From the NCBI RefSeq assembly GCF_000090795.2, contig NW_003546254.1:178806-242805 (forward strand): DNA of 64,000 nt. Direction: 5' to 3'. Shown here in pieces: positions 23,301 to 32,542 of this stretch (the first letter of the stretch is position 1; every line of letters begins with the position of its first letter). Made by a program: the position numbers and the translations under genes. Source of the stretch: Amphimedon queenslandica (Eukaryota; Porifera; Demospongiae; Haplosclerida; Niphatidae). The notes beneath the pieces are model-generated. The model searched no databases and was not told the origin of the DNA. It was given only the letters and a program-made list of their open reading frames with translations.

Positions 23301-26300
23301 CAGAGGCCGGAGGGTAGCTGTCGAATACAGAGAAAAAGAGAGAAAGAAAGAGAGAGAAGGAAAGAGAGGGGAAGAGGAACATAAAACAAAGGAAAAGAAG
23401 GAGAGACAGAGAGAGAATTTAAAAGAGAAAGAGAGCACAATGGAGAGAGAGAGAAAGGGGAGAGAGAGGAGATATAGGAATTAGGAAGGAAGAGGGAGGA
23501 AGTGTCTACATGTAAAGGTCACATTGTGGTGTTGGTGATGTCATTTGTGGTTGAGTTTATATTGTTTTACTAGTCCTCAATTACCTTTTCCTTCATGGTC
23601 TCACAACAGACACTCGCTCACTCTCTTCCTCTTTATTTTTGCCTTCCTTGTCTTGTCCATCACTTTTTAAGAATGGGTTCTAATCCTCCTCTATCTTTAT
23701 TTCTCTCTTTTATTTGTTACCTTTTTCTCCCCCCCTCTCTGTCTCCCATCTTGTTGTGTACTCATCATCATAATCACTGCTAGTATAGTTACTGTTTGTA
23801 TCTTTTGATGTCTCCCTCTCTCTCTCACTCTCTCTTTGATGTTACTCACCATCTGCTCTCATGATAAGAGAGATTTGTATTAAAAACCTGTCTGACCACT
23901 TGTGTTTATAGTCTCCAGACAGTGGAACGGGATAGTGTACACATCATTGAGTGTATTAGTCTTTAGTCTCTGCCTCCTTATGTGATATCCTAACCTCAGC
24001 TATTGATAATGCGTGTGCCTTTGTGTAGGGCTATCTGCTATATATGTTAAGGTTAGGAGGATTATGCTCTAAAATTGCTCTATTATGCTATGCTGCAATT
24101 CTCAGGAAACAGCTCTATTATGCTCTACCAATCAGCCATTGCCTATGAATTTCATTATAATAACTTAGCCCCACTCAAGAATGTGAGCCAGTAATTCAAT
24201 TATGAAGCTCTTGAAAGTATTTTGTGAGCAATAGTAGCTGTTTAAACACAAGAACAGTTAATTCATTGAGTGCAAGTGCCTGCTTATTGCATTTCTCAAT
24301 GCAATAGGGCTATCTGCTACAGCCTTTTGCAGAAAACTTGCCACCACCAGTTCTATAGTCACGCGATGATTAGCCATAGGCTTAACTTAATATTTTTCTG
24401 AAGTCACACGATCAGACTGGTGCAAGTTTTGTGTAAAGGGCTATCTGCTATATATGTACAGTGTATGTGTCTAATGTGGTTTGTGTGTGTGTATTGATAT
24501 GGTAATGTGTGGATCCTATTGTCTGTCTGTTTGCATACATGCACTTTTGTATCTACTACACTGCTACTGCTACATAGATAATGCATGTACATAATTAAAT
24601 ACAGTTATACACATATCGTGTACTTGCTTATCTGAAATTTGTATTAGAATTGGATTTTTTTACGAATTTTTAAAGTTGCTCCTAAATCGGGCCAAAGTCC
24701 CTGTACTATAGTACAAGGCCAAATTTTGCCAAAATTGAAAAGGAAAGAATTCTGCATTTTAATATATTTTTTTCTGATACATATACATGTACTTATACTG
24801 CATAGAAATTTTGAACTAATTCCGATCAGTTTTGGATCTTTTATGAATCTTTTTTTAATTGCTCAAAAATTGGGTAAAAGTCCTTGTACTATAGTACATG
24901 GTCTTTGAGCAATTTTCGTCAGAAATGACTCAAAGAGAAGCCTTGATTTTTTATCGTTATATTCTGATGCGTATACATGTACTTATGTATGTCTAGTACT
25001 GTCATTACTATTGGTTATGCTGTGGTTTTAAGGAGTGTGGATTTGTTTGTATTAGTTTGATTTAATTGTGTAAATATTTTATAATAATAATAATAATAAG
25101 TAATTTAATTGTTTACATTTATAACATGCCTCTCTCTCTCTCTCTGTATCCACATGTACACATGTACATGTATGTTTCTCTCCTATCCATAATGTGTTTA
25201 AAGTACGTGTGTACATTTAATTAGGTTTTGGGCAAAGTGCCAATACATATGCTTGTACCACATATAATCTAATAATAGGCATTTTAATATTTTAGCGTGT
25301 AACATTTAATTAAATGTGTGGGTGGATATTGAAGCTCATTTTAAATTTACTTGCTCTCTCTCGTTTTTCCTCTCTTTTCTTTCTCTCCTTCTCTCAGTAT
25401 TCGTTTAGTCTCTCTTGCGGCTCAAAAGTTTCTGTCGGACATTATTAACGATTCATTGCAGCACTGTAAAATGAGGGGAGCTCCTCAAGGATCAAGAAAA
25501 GGAACAAAAGTAATTTAATAGCAGTAGTCTATTTATCTAATAGCAGCTGTTAGATCTAGAGGGAGTTTTATATTTGATCAATAGGTCTCCTAAAATCTAC
25601 GATTTTCAGCTTTGGTCTTGCAAATTTAGCCTATAGGTAACCCATGTTTAGTTAGATTGGTCTCTCAGAATTATTTCTAAATGTACGTACATGTAACGAT
25701 CCTATTAACACTTGCCAAGTTTTACATACATGTACTTTTATTGCTACACAGGGCTTCCCCACGAAAAATTTCCTCCTTTTCATTTTTGACGAAATTTGGC
25801 CAAAATCCCTGTACTATAGTACAGATACTTTTACTCAATTTTTGAGCATCTTTAAAAATCGTAGAAAATCCAAACTTGATTGGAATCAGTTCAAACTTGC
25901 TACACAAAATAAGTACATCTATTTGCATCAGGAAAAATTATAAAAATGGAGAATTTTCTCTTTTTCATTTTTGATGAAATTTGACCAAAATCCCTGTACT
26001 ATAGTACATGGACTTTTGTCCGATTTTAGAGAAGCTTTAAAAATTCGTAAAAAATTCAAAGTTGATTGGAATTAGTTCAAACTTTCTATGCAACATAAGT
26101 ACATGTATATGCATCAGAAAATGTAATAAAATTGAGGAATTCTCTACTTGTCCATTTTGATGAAATTTGGTCAAAATCCCTGTACTATAGTACAGGGACT
26201 TTTGTCCGATTTTGGAGAAACTTTAAAAATTCATAAAAAATTCAAATTTGATTGGAATTAGTTCAAACTTTCTACGCAACATAAGTACATGTATATGCAT

Positions 26301-26822
26301 CAGAAAATGTAATAAAATTGAGGAATTCTCTACTTGTCCATTTTGATGAAATTTGGCCAAAATCCCTGTACTATAGTACAGGGACTTTTGTCTGATTTTG
26401 GAGAAACTTTAAAAATTTGTAAAAAATTCAAACTTGATTGGAATCAGTTCAAACTTGCTACACAAAATAAATACATCTATTTGTATCAGGAAAAAATATA
26501 AAAATGGAGAATTCTCTCCTAGTAATTTTTGCCAATATGGTAGGTATTGTTTGGCCCAATCATTTTGAGCAAGTTGACTATCCACTGACAAGAAGGTGCA
26601 TGATCAAAAATCCTGTGGGAAATCCTACTGCGACATATTGTTGCTCTTTGAAGTTTGAGCTATTACAAGTGTCTGAAATAATAAAAATGTTCAAAATGAA
26701 TAATATTTTGATATTATTTTTCAATTTTTTAGGACAAACGCTATGTGCTAACAATGGAAGATCTGTCTCCAGCCCTTGCTGAGTATGGCATTAATGTCAG
26801 GAAACCAATGTACTTCACATAA
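20361..26822 (+). CDS. TAF10: TFIID/SAGA subunit TAF10 (134 aa, four exons)
   Basis: Exons 20361-20498, 20619-20683, 25398-25509 and 26733-26822 sum to 405 nt in phase. The conserved histone-fold core is clear: LVDFCTQLEDYTPTIPDAV, IIRLVSLAAQKFLSDIIND, LQHCKMRGAP, then LTMEDLSPALAEYGINVRKP and the terminal MYFT. TAF10 is a histone-fold subunit shared by TFIID and SAGA. It pairs with TAF3, TAF8 or SUPT7L in the nucleus. The coding sequence is ordinary, but intron 2 is 4714 bp, by far the largest in this window, and intron 3 (1.2 kb) is filled by a tandem repeat array. The start ATG sits in AAAAATGGCGAC. The gene is compactly placed between neighbours (144 and 205 bp). Confidence 0.95.
20825..21000 (+). 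repeat. Dispersed repeat, copy A (ACCTGTCTATYCTAGACA)
   Basis: Shares with 22008-22175 the ordered blocks ACCTGTCTATTCTAGACA, GTCCTTATTTCAGAGG, and CTACCTGTCCTGATTATAGA in the same orientation. Probably an old transposon-derived sequence. Confidence 0.75.
21655..21785. repeat. CT-rich tract
   Basis: Low-complexity CTCTCT/TTCTCC tract in TAF10 intron 2. Open frames here are translated simple sequence. Confidence 0.9.
22008..22175 (+). repeat. Dispersed repeat, copy B
   Basis: Second copy of the repeat at 20825-21000, with the same ordered blocks and several substitutions and indels. Confidence 0.75.
23325..23490. repeat. GA-rich tract
   Basis: GAGAAAGAGAGAG low-complexity tract in TAF10 intron 2, not next to a recognised splice site. 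Confidence 0.9.
24640..24990. repeat. ~183-bp repeat, two units (GTACTATAGTAC variant)
   Basis: Cores TGTACTATAGTACA at about 24702 and 24884 (182 bp apart), with ACATATACATGTACTTAT spacers. Same family and orientation as 13185-13605. Confidence 0.85.
25700..26560. repeat. Tandem array of 185-186-bp repeat, at least four units
   Basis: CCCTGTACTATAGTACAGGG-type cores begin at 25807, 25992, 26178 and 26364, spaced 185, 186 and 186 bp. Units share AAAATTCAAACTTGATTGGAA and ACATAAGTACATGTATATGC. The two central units are almost identical, implying recent expansion. Within TAF10 intron 3. Confidence 0.92.
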
Positions 26823-27027
26823 TGACTATCGGCTTTATTTCTTTCATGATCTTAATTCCTATCTTCTCATTAATGTCACTTCTCAATTATCTTATCTTAT
26901 TTGATTTTTGATTTAGAACTAGTAATTATTATTATCATTATGCATAATTGAGAGGGTGTGGCTCATTCTCATTTAACGCCCACTCGTTTTGCAAAACAAG
27001 GGCGTGGCTCTAGTACAAGGGACAAAG

Positions 27028-28565
27028 ATGTTTAAGAGAAAGAGCTCGAAAAAAGGCGACAAAAAGAAAGGGAGCCTTGGGAGGACGAATCAAAGGGAGG
27101 GAGAGGAACGACTATCGGGCGAGCTGCCTCAAGTATGGCTACCAACACCTCAAGAGGTAAGAAAAGAAGCTAAAATGGCAAAAAATATCTTGTTTTGTGT
27201 TTCAGCCACACCCTGATGGCAATGAGCTCTTACCTGGAGGTGAGGAACAGCAACGCTTTGAGAGCTTCCTAGTCAGAGAGGAGGGAAGGACTGGAGGCTG
27301 GGACGAGAGAGAAGAGCTCAATTATGCTGATATTGCAGCTAATTTGAGTATACAGATTGAGAATGGTGGAGAGGGTGCAGAAATAAGTCTCCCGACACAA
27401 CAGCCTAGTAACATCAGGCCGAGCATAAGGCGACACGAGCAAGTCGACGAAGTGTTTGATTTTGATGAGGCCATACTGGAGGAAAGGGATGGGGAAATAC
27501 AACACAGTCGGCAACCATCGTACAAAAGTATGGCCCAATGTACACTAACATTAGTTGCATGCAACTTTCCCATTTGTATAATGCAACATCTTCCATACTC
27601 CACTGACTCCTGTATAAACTGTATTGCATGGAACAAGTTGCATATTAGGTAGCTTAATGAAAGTGCTGCTTAGATCACATAAAATACTGCAAGCATTGTA
27701 CTAGCTGTAGTATTCAATTGCTTATACTTCATTATTTTTAGGTCCTGCATTGTCAGCAGTGCAGTCAGAGACTCATAGTTTATTCAATTATGCACAGTCC
27801 ACAGTCTATCATGTTCATTTCCTTGGTATGCTCTCCAATATTAGCAACCTGTGGGAAGGAGAGGTAGGAGGAAGAGAAGGCAGCAGTGACCCAAACAACC
27901 TCCTCAAGTTGATTGAACATTCCCAGGTAAAGCAAACATGCATTATTTGTTGGCATTATTTAAAAATTATTAATTATAATTTTCTCATAAAAATATTATT
28001 TTATTTTTATTATAGAGGCAAGGAATAATGCCTTGGGTGCATCAAAAAGGAAGTCAAAGGATACTAGTGATCTCAAAGTATGGAATAAAAGTGACTGACA
28101 CAAAGAGACAGGTAGTGTATGCATAAAATGTGGAAGCTAAAACTTAATATCCAATAAGTCATAGCTTAATGTTGTGTATTTTTGTTCACTAGAGGGTATA
28201 CGTGAGACACACTTTGCATAAGATAATAACAGTGGTTCATTTCATTGATATGAGAGGACACTCGCTACTGGCAGTTAAACTGAACCACACCAATGATGAA
28301 GAGGATGGAAGGGATGAAGAAGAAAGTATTGGATCGTTTGATTTATTTGTTTATGAGTGTGAGAGTGAGGTAAGAAGTCACCAACTTAGCCACATTGAAG
28401 GATTTTGTTTGGCCCATTTCTCAGTTAAAATTTTTAATCAGTTATAATTCTTCTCTCTATTTTCTGCAGAATCAAGCTACCGAAGTATGTGTTATGCTAG
28501 GGCAAGTATTTGACTCGGTACTGAATAAGATGAAACTTGAGGATAACTTGGGAATACCACACTGA
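27028..28565 (+). CDS. ICAP-1-like PTB-domain protein (334 aa, six exons)
   Basis: Exons 27028-27156, 27206-27527, 27742-27926, 28016-28111, 28193-28369 and 28470-28565 sum to 1005 nt in phase. The basic start MFKRKSSKKGDKKKGS is like the ICAP-1 (ITGB1BP1) head. Residues 110-165 are acidic linker. The PTB domain runs from about 170 to 325: VYHVHFLGMLSNISN, ISKYGIKVTDTK, VRHTLHKIITVVHFID, GHSLLAVKL and EVCVMLGQVFDSVL. ICAP-1 binds the NPxY of beta-1 integrin tails and of KRIT1. An acidic insertion (EEDGRDEEE) sits between late strands. The protein is longer than human ICAP-1 (200 aa) because of its linker. A CCM2-type PTB gene lies 4 kb downstream. Other PTB adaptors are possible, but SKYGIKV and the end favour ICAP-1. 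Confidence 0.72.
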
Positions 28566-29233
28566 GCAAACAAAAGGATTATTATTATTTATTACTATTA
28601 TTATAAGTTAATATGTCTTTTACTACTGATATTATTATTATCATTATAGTACTATTGTACAAATTGAGTAGTAGTCAGTTTGAATCACAAAGTCAATAAC
28701 ATTGGTGCATCTTCACACATATTCCAGTCACAAACTATATTCTATCAAAGCGACTACCAACTATAATAAGCCAATAATTTCTATTCATTGTCTGTATGAT
28801 TATTATGTAGATTAAATTGGTTACAGAGTATATAAATGGGCTAAATTAGGGTTAAATAAATAGAATTAGCAATTAAGGCAATAGAACTTGACAGTTATTA
28901 TTGCCTTAAATTTCTAATTCTGCTAACCTTCATTTAGCCTGTGTAGATTTATGTATAGCTCTAATCATGTAGTAAAAAAATATCTATGATCTATGATCAT
29001 ATAATATCTATGATTGGATTAATCCCGGGGGCGTTTATCTGCACTAAAAATAGCATGGGGTTTCTATAATTATTTTTAGCAAAGAGACCGGAAGCTCATA
29101 CATAGATATTGCAATTAGCTATGTGCGGATAAAATCATAAATCCTATAGAACCAGAGAACTCAATACTTGTGACTCGTGAGACAGAGACAGCAGCTGCAC
29201 TAGACAGAAAAAGCAATTTCTTCCATCATAACA
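28566..29233. other. Intergenic region, ICAP-1-like to FEX
   Basis: No gene seen. Holds a polyA-type AT-rich tail region and a ~100-bp foldback at 28838-28939. Confidence 0.7.
28838..28939. mobile_element. Foldback element (~100 bp)
   Basis: Left arm GGCTAAATTAGGGTTA .. AGAATTAGCAATTAAGGCAA mirrors right arm TTGCCTTAAATTTCTAATTCT .. TAACCTTCATTTAGCC, with small mismatches around a ~15-bp loop. MITE-like or an RNA hairpin. Confidence 0.6.
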
Positions 29234-30229
29234 ATGTATGGATCAAATAGTAAAAATACTGGATCACCAGATGCCTTGTCAGATTCTGCTGTTAAATCAC
29301 CAACTAAGTTGTCCAAGTTGGAGTATTTAATTATTATATTGTGTTTAGCAGTAGCATCTTATGTTGGTGTTATATTGAGGATATACCTATCTGGCTCATG
29401 TATTTCATCATGGGATGGAATTAAAAATTTTGACTCACTATTGGTACAAATCCTTGGAAGTGGATTAATTGGTTACCTGGTATTTCATGAGAAAAAAATT
29501 AATAAAATACTGTACATAACTCTTGCAACTGGCCTGTGTGGTTCACTAACTACCTTCTCTACATGGAATTCTGAAGCAGCAATTGTCTTATTGCAACTAA
29601 ATGAAACATCACTGGATGTTATGCATGATGCCAACTACATTACAGGAGCAGTTTCATATGGAACAGTGTTGATATTAGGCATTGGCATGCCAGTATCTTC
29701 TTTTTTTTTTGGAAGAAATATTGCTAAATTATCAAATAAGCCTTTAATTTTTTTTAAGAGTCCACCATGTGCACAATGTTGCAATAAAAAATTAGGGTGC
29801 CTATTTGCAGCATTGCTATTTGTGTCATTCACTGTCTGCATTATTGCTTGTATGCTAACAAATAAGTATTTCATTATATTTTCTCTTTTGTTTAGCCCAT
29901 TTGGTACATACTTGAGATGGTGTTTGTCTAATTATTTTGATAATTGTTTTAATAAGAAATTTCCTATAGGAACACTAATGGCCAACTATCTTGGATCACT
30001 AATACTGGCGTTGTGCATGGTTGCTCGATTACATGTTTCTAATGAAGTAGTCATCATCAATGGAATAATAACTGGATTTTGTGGTAGCTTAACAACAGTT
30101 TCCACATTTACTAGTCAAATAGTGACACTTTCATTCCCAATGTCAATATTATACATTACTATTTCTCTGACAACAGTTCAGATATCGTATGTTATAGTTT
30201 TACTCACTTATTCTTTGATAGCTAGTTAA
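29234..30229 (+). CDS. Fluoride export protein, two-domain FEX/CrcB family (331 aa, intronless)
   Basis: Two homologous membrane halves are visible. Half one: R49 (GVILRIYL), LLVQILGSGLIGYL (about 69-82) and the signature TGLCGSLTTFSTW (99-111). Half two: GTYLRW (R228), GTLMANYLGS (N251) and TGFCGSLTTVSTF (280-292). About nine hydrophobic helices follow a hydrophilic head of 28 residues; a linker helix joins the halves, as in yeast FEX1. The family moves fluoride out across the plasma membrane. The pore-lining Asn is kept in half two (N251) but is Gln (Q72) in half one, consistent with a degenerate half as in other eukaryotic FEX proteins. FEX genes are common in fungi, plants and protists but absent from most animals. 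Intronless, unlike most neighbours. Confidence 0.9.
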   Translation: MYGSNSKNTGSPDALSDSAVKSPTKLSKLEYLIIILCLAVASYVGVILRIYLSGSCISSWDGIKNFDSLLVQILGSGLIGYLVFHEKKINKILYITLATGLCGSLTTFSTWNSEAAIVLLQLNETSLDVMHDANYITGAVSYGTVLILGIGMPVSSFFFGRNIAKLSNKPLIFFKSPPCAQCCNKKLGCLFAALLFVSFTVCIIACMLTNKYFIIFSLLFSPFGTYLRWCLSNYFDNCFNKKFPIGTLMANYLGSLILALCMVARLHVSNEVVIINGIITGFCGSLTTVSTFTSQIVTLSFPMSILYITISLTTVQISYVIVLLTYSLIAS

Positions 30230-30339
30230 TGAATTTTGACTTATTTTTATTACACTGTTTTTAGCTAAAGTTAGAATGTTTTTGATATTATGTATGTTGA
30301 AAACTGAAGTGCGTCTTATCTTATTAATACATAAGAACA

Positions 30340-30445
30340 CTTGAATACTGCAATAAAGAGAGTGGGGTTTCATAGTTTACATAATAACAATACTGCAATA
30401 AAGAGAGTGGGGTTTCATAATTTGCAAAAGAACAATACTGCAATA
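30340..30445 (+). repeat. ~45-bp tandem repeat
   Basis: AATACTGCAATAAAGAGAGTGGGGTTTCATA occurs twice in tandem with a third partial copy, downstream of FEX. Confidence 0.85.
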
Positions 30446-30695
30446 CTGTACTGTAACAGATACCTCCCTGTCTGCTGGTTATGGGCGAGATAAGTGGTCT
30501 AGGGCGTACTTATCTCAATAACCACCTACAGACCTTATTGTTATATTATGTTGTTGTTATTGCTTGTAGTAATAATTTAAAGGTAAGATATGAATAGAAA
30601 AAAAGTGAGATAGAGAAGATAGCAAGAGAAATTAACAAAAAGAAAAATTAAGATAAATAGCTGCAAATGATACAAATGAACTAAAAAGTTGTGAT

Positions 30696-32415
30696 TTAAG
30701 CTAAACTGTGTCCATCTTTAGAAGATCCTGTATCTGCAGTGTGTGACTGCTGGTCAAACCAATAGAGAGGACACATACCCAATAAGCAACCAATTGTAAC
30801 ACCAATAACACGCCCCTATTCAAAATAGCTTAATGTTACACAGAGTATATACTTTGTCAAAAGTACCATGTGCATGTGCATGGCATAGACCAAAAATTTA
30901 AGCAGCATGCAGTGAATATAACAGAAAAAGTATAGAAATAGAATGAGGAGAGAGAGAAGAAGTATACTCACAATTCTTTGCATCCATCTCACGGAATTGT
31001 GTCTCAATTGTGGAGTTGTCAGTTTTGGATTTGGTAGACCAAGTCTACGGCACAATGCCTCAACAGAATCAGCTAACCTTTGTATCAAAGGAAAACATTA
31101 ATCTATCAGACTGCATGCAACAATATACTCATATAGTTTAAAGTTTTGTACCATGAACATTGACAAAAGCATAAAAGTATAAGTGTTATGAATGTTCAAT
31201 GCATGACAGTGCATGGAGTGCATACCCTAGTCCACATAGATCAGATATTAAATTTCCCAGTGCAGCTGCAGCCATAGTTGAAATGCCAAGTGCAACTCCA
31301 ATAGTAATATCAATGTATTCACCCTAAAACAGAATAGGAATATTTATGGTTCCTCTAAAAATCCAATTATGAACAGAACAAGCTGAAATGTCAGACTGTG
31401 ATACCAGTTACTCAAAAATTTGTAGCCAAAAAGTTGGCCCAATCTTAATTTCTAAATATTGCATAAGTGTATCGCCATTATGTTAATTAAGAACATTAAT
31501 AGAATTACTATGAATTTTTCACTTACTGCTATTATCATCACTGCATTGTCAAGAAAACCAAAACCCACAAATGGTAAAGCAGCTTCGGTTAAAACTGAGA
31601 AAATTAGCTTAAAAATAGATTAAACTAATATTTTCTTACCTAATTGAAGTTGTCTGTTTGTTGGTCTCTGAACTATAGAAATTATTTTCAAAAAAATATA
31701 AAAAATAATATTTATTTTGCAAAGATTGCACACATGCAATTGCTCGGCAATTAATGTTTTGACTGCAATAAAAAAACTGTGAATAAGTATTGGGTCTAAC
31801 TATCATTGGATGAATCTGAAACCTTCAAGTGCATACAAACAATGCGAAAGTGTTGTTGTGTATAAAATATTCACAAGAAGTTGCTCTAGGTCCATCAGTA
31901 ACAAGGAAATAGTAGGAGAGTAGCTTTAACATGTATATACAACATTCCTCCACTTTGAGCAATGAGGAAATACAAGCGATACTATTTATTGTAGCATTGT
32001 AGCTGACAAATTTGAACAAGGAAGATATAATTTGGTGGCCTGCACCAAAGAACAACGAAGTTTCATTTAGCATTAATTTTAATTAGTTATCATTGTACTG
32101 TAGTGCCAGAATGGTGCTTTCATTATTACTCATTTCATTTTATTGAAATAGGCCCACATATACATCACCTTTCTCATCTTCTGGGAAGCTTGTAGTATCA
32201 GAAAGAGCTTGTGAGAGATAGAGACGCTCTTTCTCACTCAAAACACTGACCAATCTCCTTGCCCCTTCCTGTGAGAGAGAAGTGGTACCATCAATAGAAG
32301 TCCTGCTTGTAGCTGTAGAATAAGACCCACAGCTAGACTGTAGCGAAATTAGAGCAAAGTTTCTAACAGAATCCCTTCTTCTCAGTAACAGGCTACAAAG
32401 TCTGGGAGAGGGCAT
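30696..32415 (-). CDS. TMEM65: TMEM65 mitochondrial inner-membrane protein (223 aa, six exons)
   Basis: Exons 32415-32169, 31672-31640, 31594-31527, 31323-31226, 31077-30972 and 30815-30696 sum to 672 nt in phase. The first ~30 residues are Arg/Ser-rich without acids (MPSPRLCSLLLRRRDSVRNF), a mitochondrial presequence. Conserved core: RPTNRQLQL, ALPFVGFGFLDNAVMIIAGE, YIDITIGVALGISTMAAAAL, GNLISDLCGLGLADSVE and GVTIGCLLGMCPLYWF. These make three hydrophobic segments with the GxxxG/N-D pattern of the family. In vertebrates TMEM65 is needed for mitochondrial sodium/calcium exchange. Length is close to human (240). Head to head with CCM2, 127 bp between starts. Confidence 0.93.
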
Positions 32416-32542
32416 TTTGATTTAGCTGATATGCGTGGGTGTCAGTATGAATCCAGCCCCGCCTACATTTGCTACTAGTGGGCGTGGTGAGTTTTAAACT
32501 CAAAGGGTGGGGCTGCTTGCTGGAAAGAAAACGCAAAACAAG
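32416..32542. promoter_or_regulatory. Bidirectional promoter interval (TMEM65 / CCM2)
   Basis: 127 bp between divergent start codons. Contains GGGCGTGG at about 32482 and GGGTGGGGC near 32505, GC/CACCC-box-like motifs. Shared promoter inferred. Confidence 0.5.

Larger units (their letters stand above)
20684..25397 (+). other. TAF10 intron 2, repeat-rich, no gene seen
   Basis: 4.7 kb without a supportable coding exon on either strand. Contents: two copies of a ~165-bp dispersed repeat (20825-21000, 22008-22175), AC microsatellites near 21438 and 22956, a CT tract (21655-21785), a GA tract (23325-23490), ACATGT tracts near 23090-23115, GGGCTATCTGCTA repeats at about 24027, 24306 and 24438, and two ~183-bp satellite units (24640-24990). 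Confidence 0.8.

Noticed and set aside
26504-26782. 92-residue plus-strand frame
   Set aside because: Runs through satellite repeat and into TAF10 exon 4 in another frame.
29234-30229. FEX gene as bacterial contamination
   Set aside because: It lies between intron-bearing animal genes in AT-rich DNA like its surroundings, and has the fused two-domain form typical of eukaryotes.
30440-30540. Possible tRNA-like or RNA hairpin (GAGATAAGT/ACTTATCTC arms)
   Set aside because: A short foldback only; no tRNA boxes or other support.
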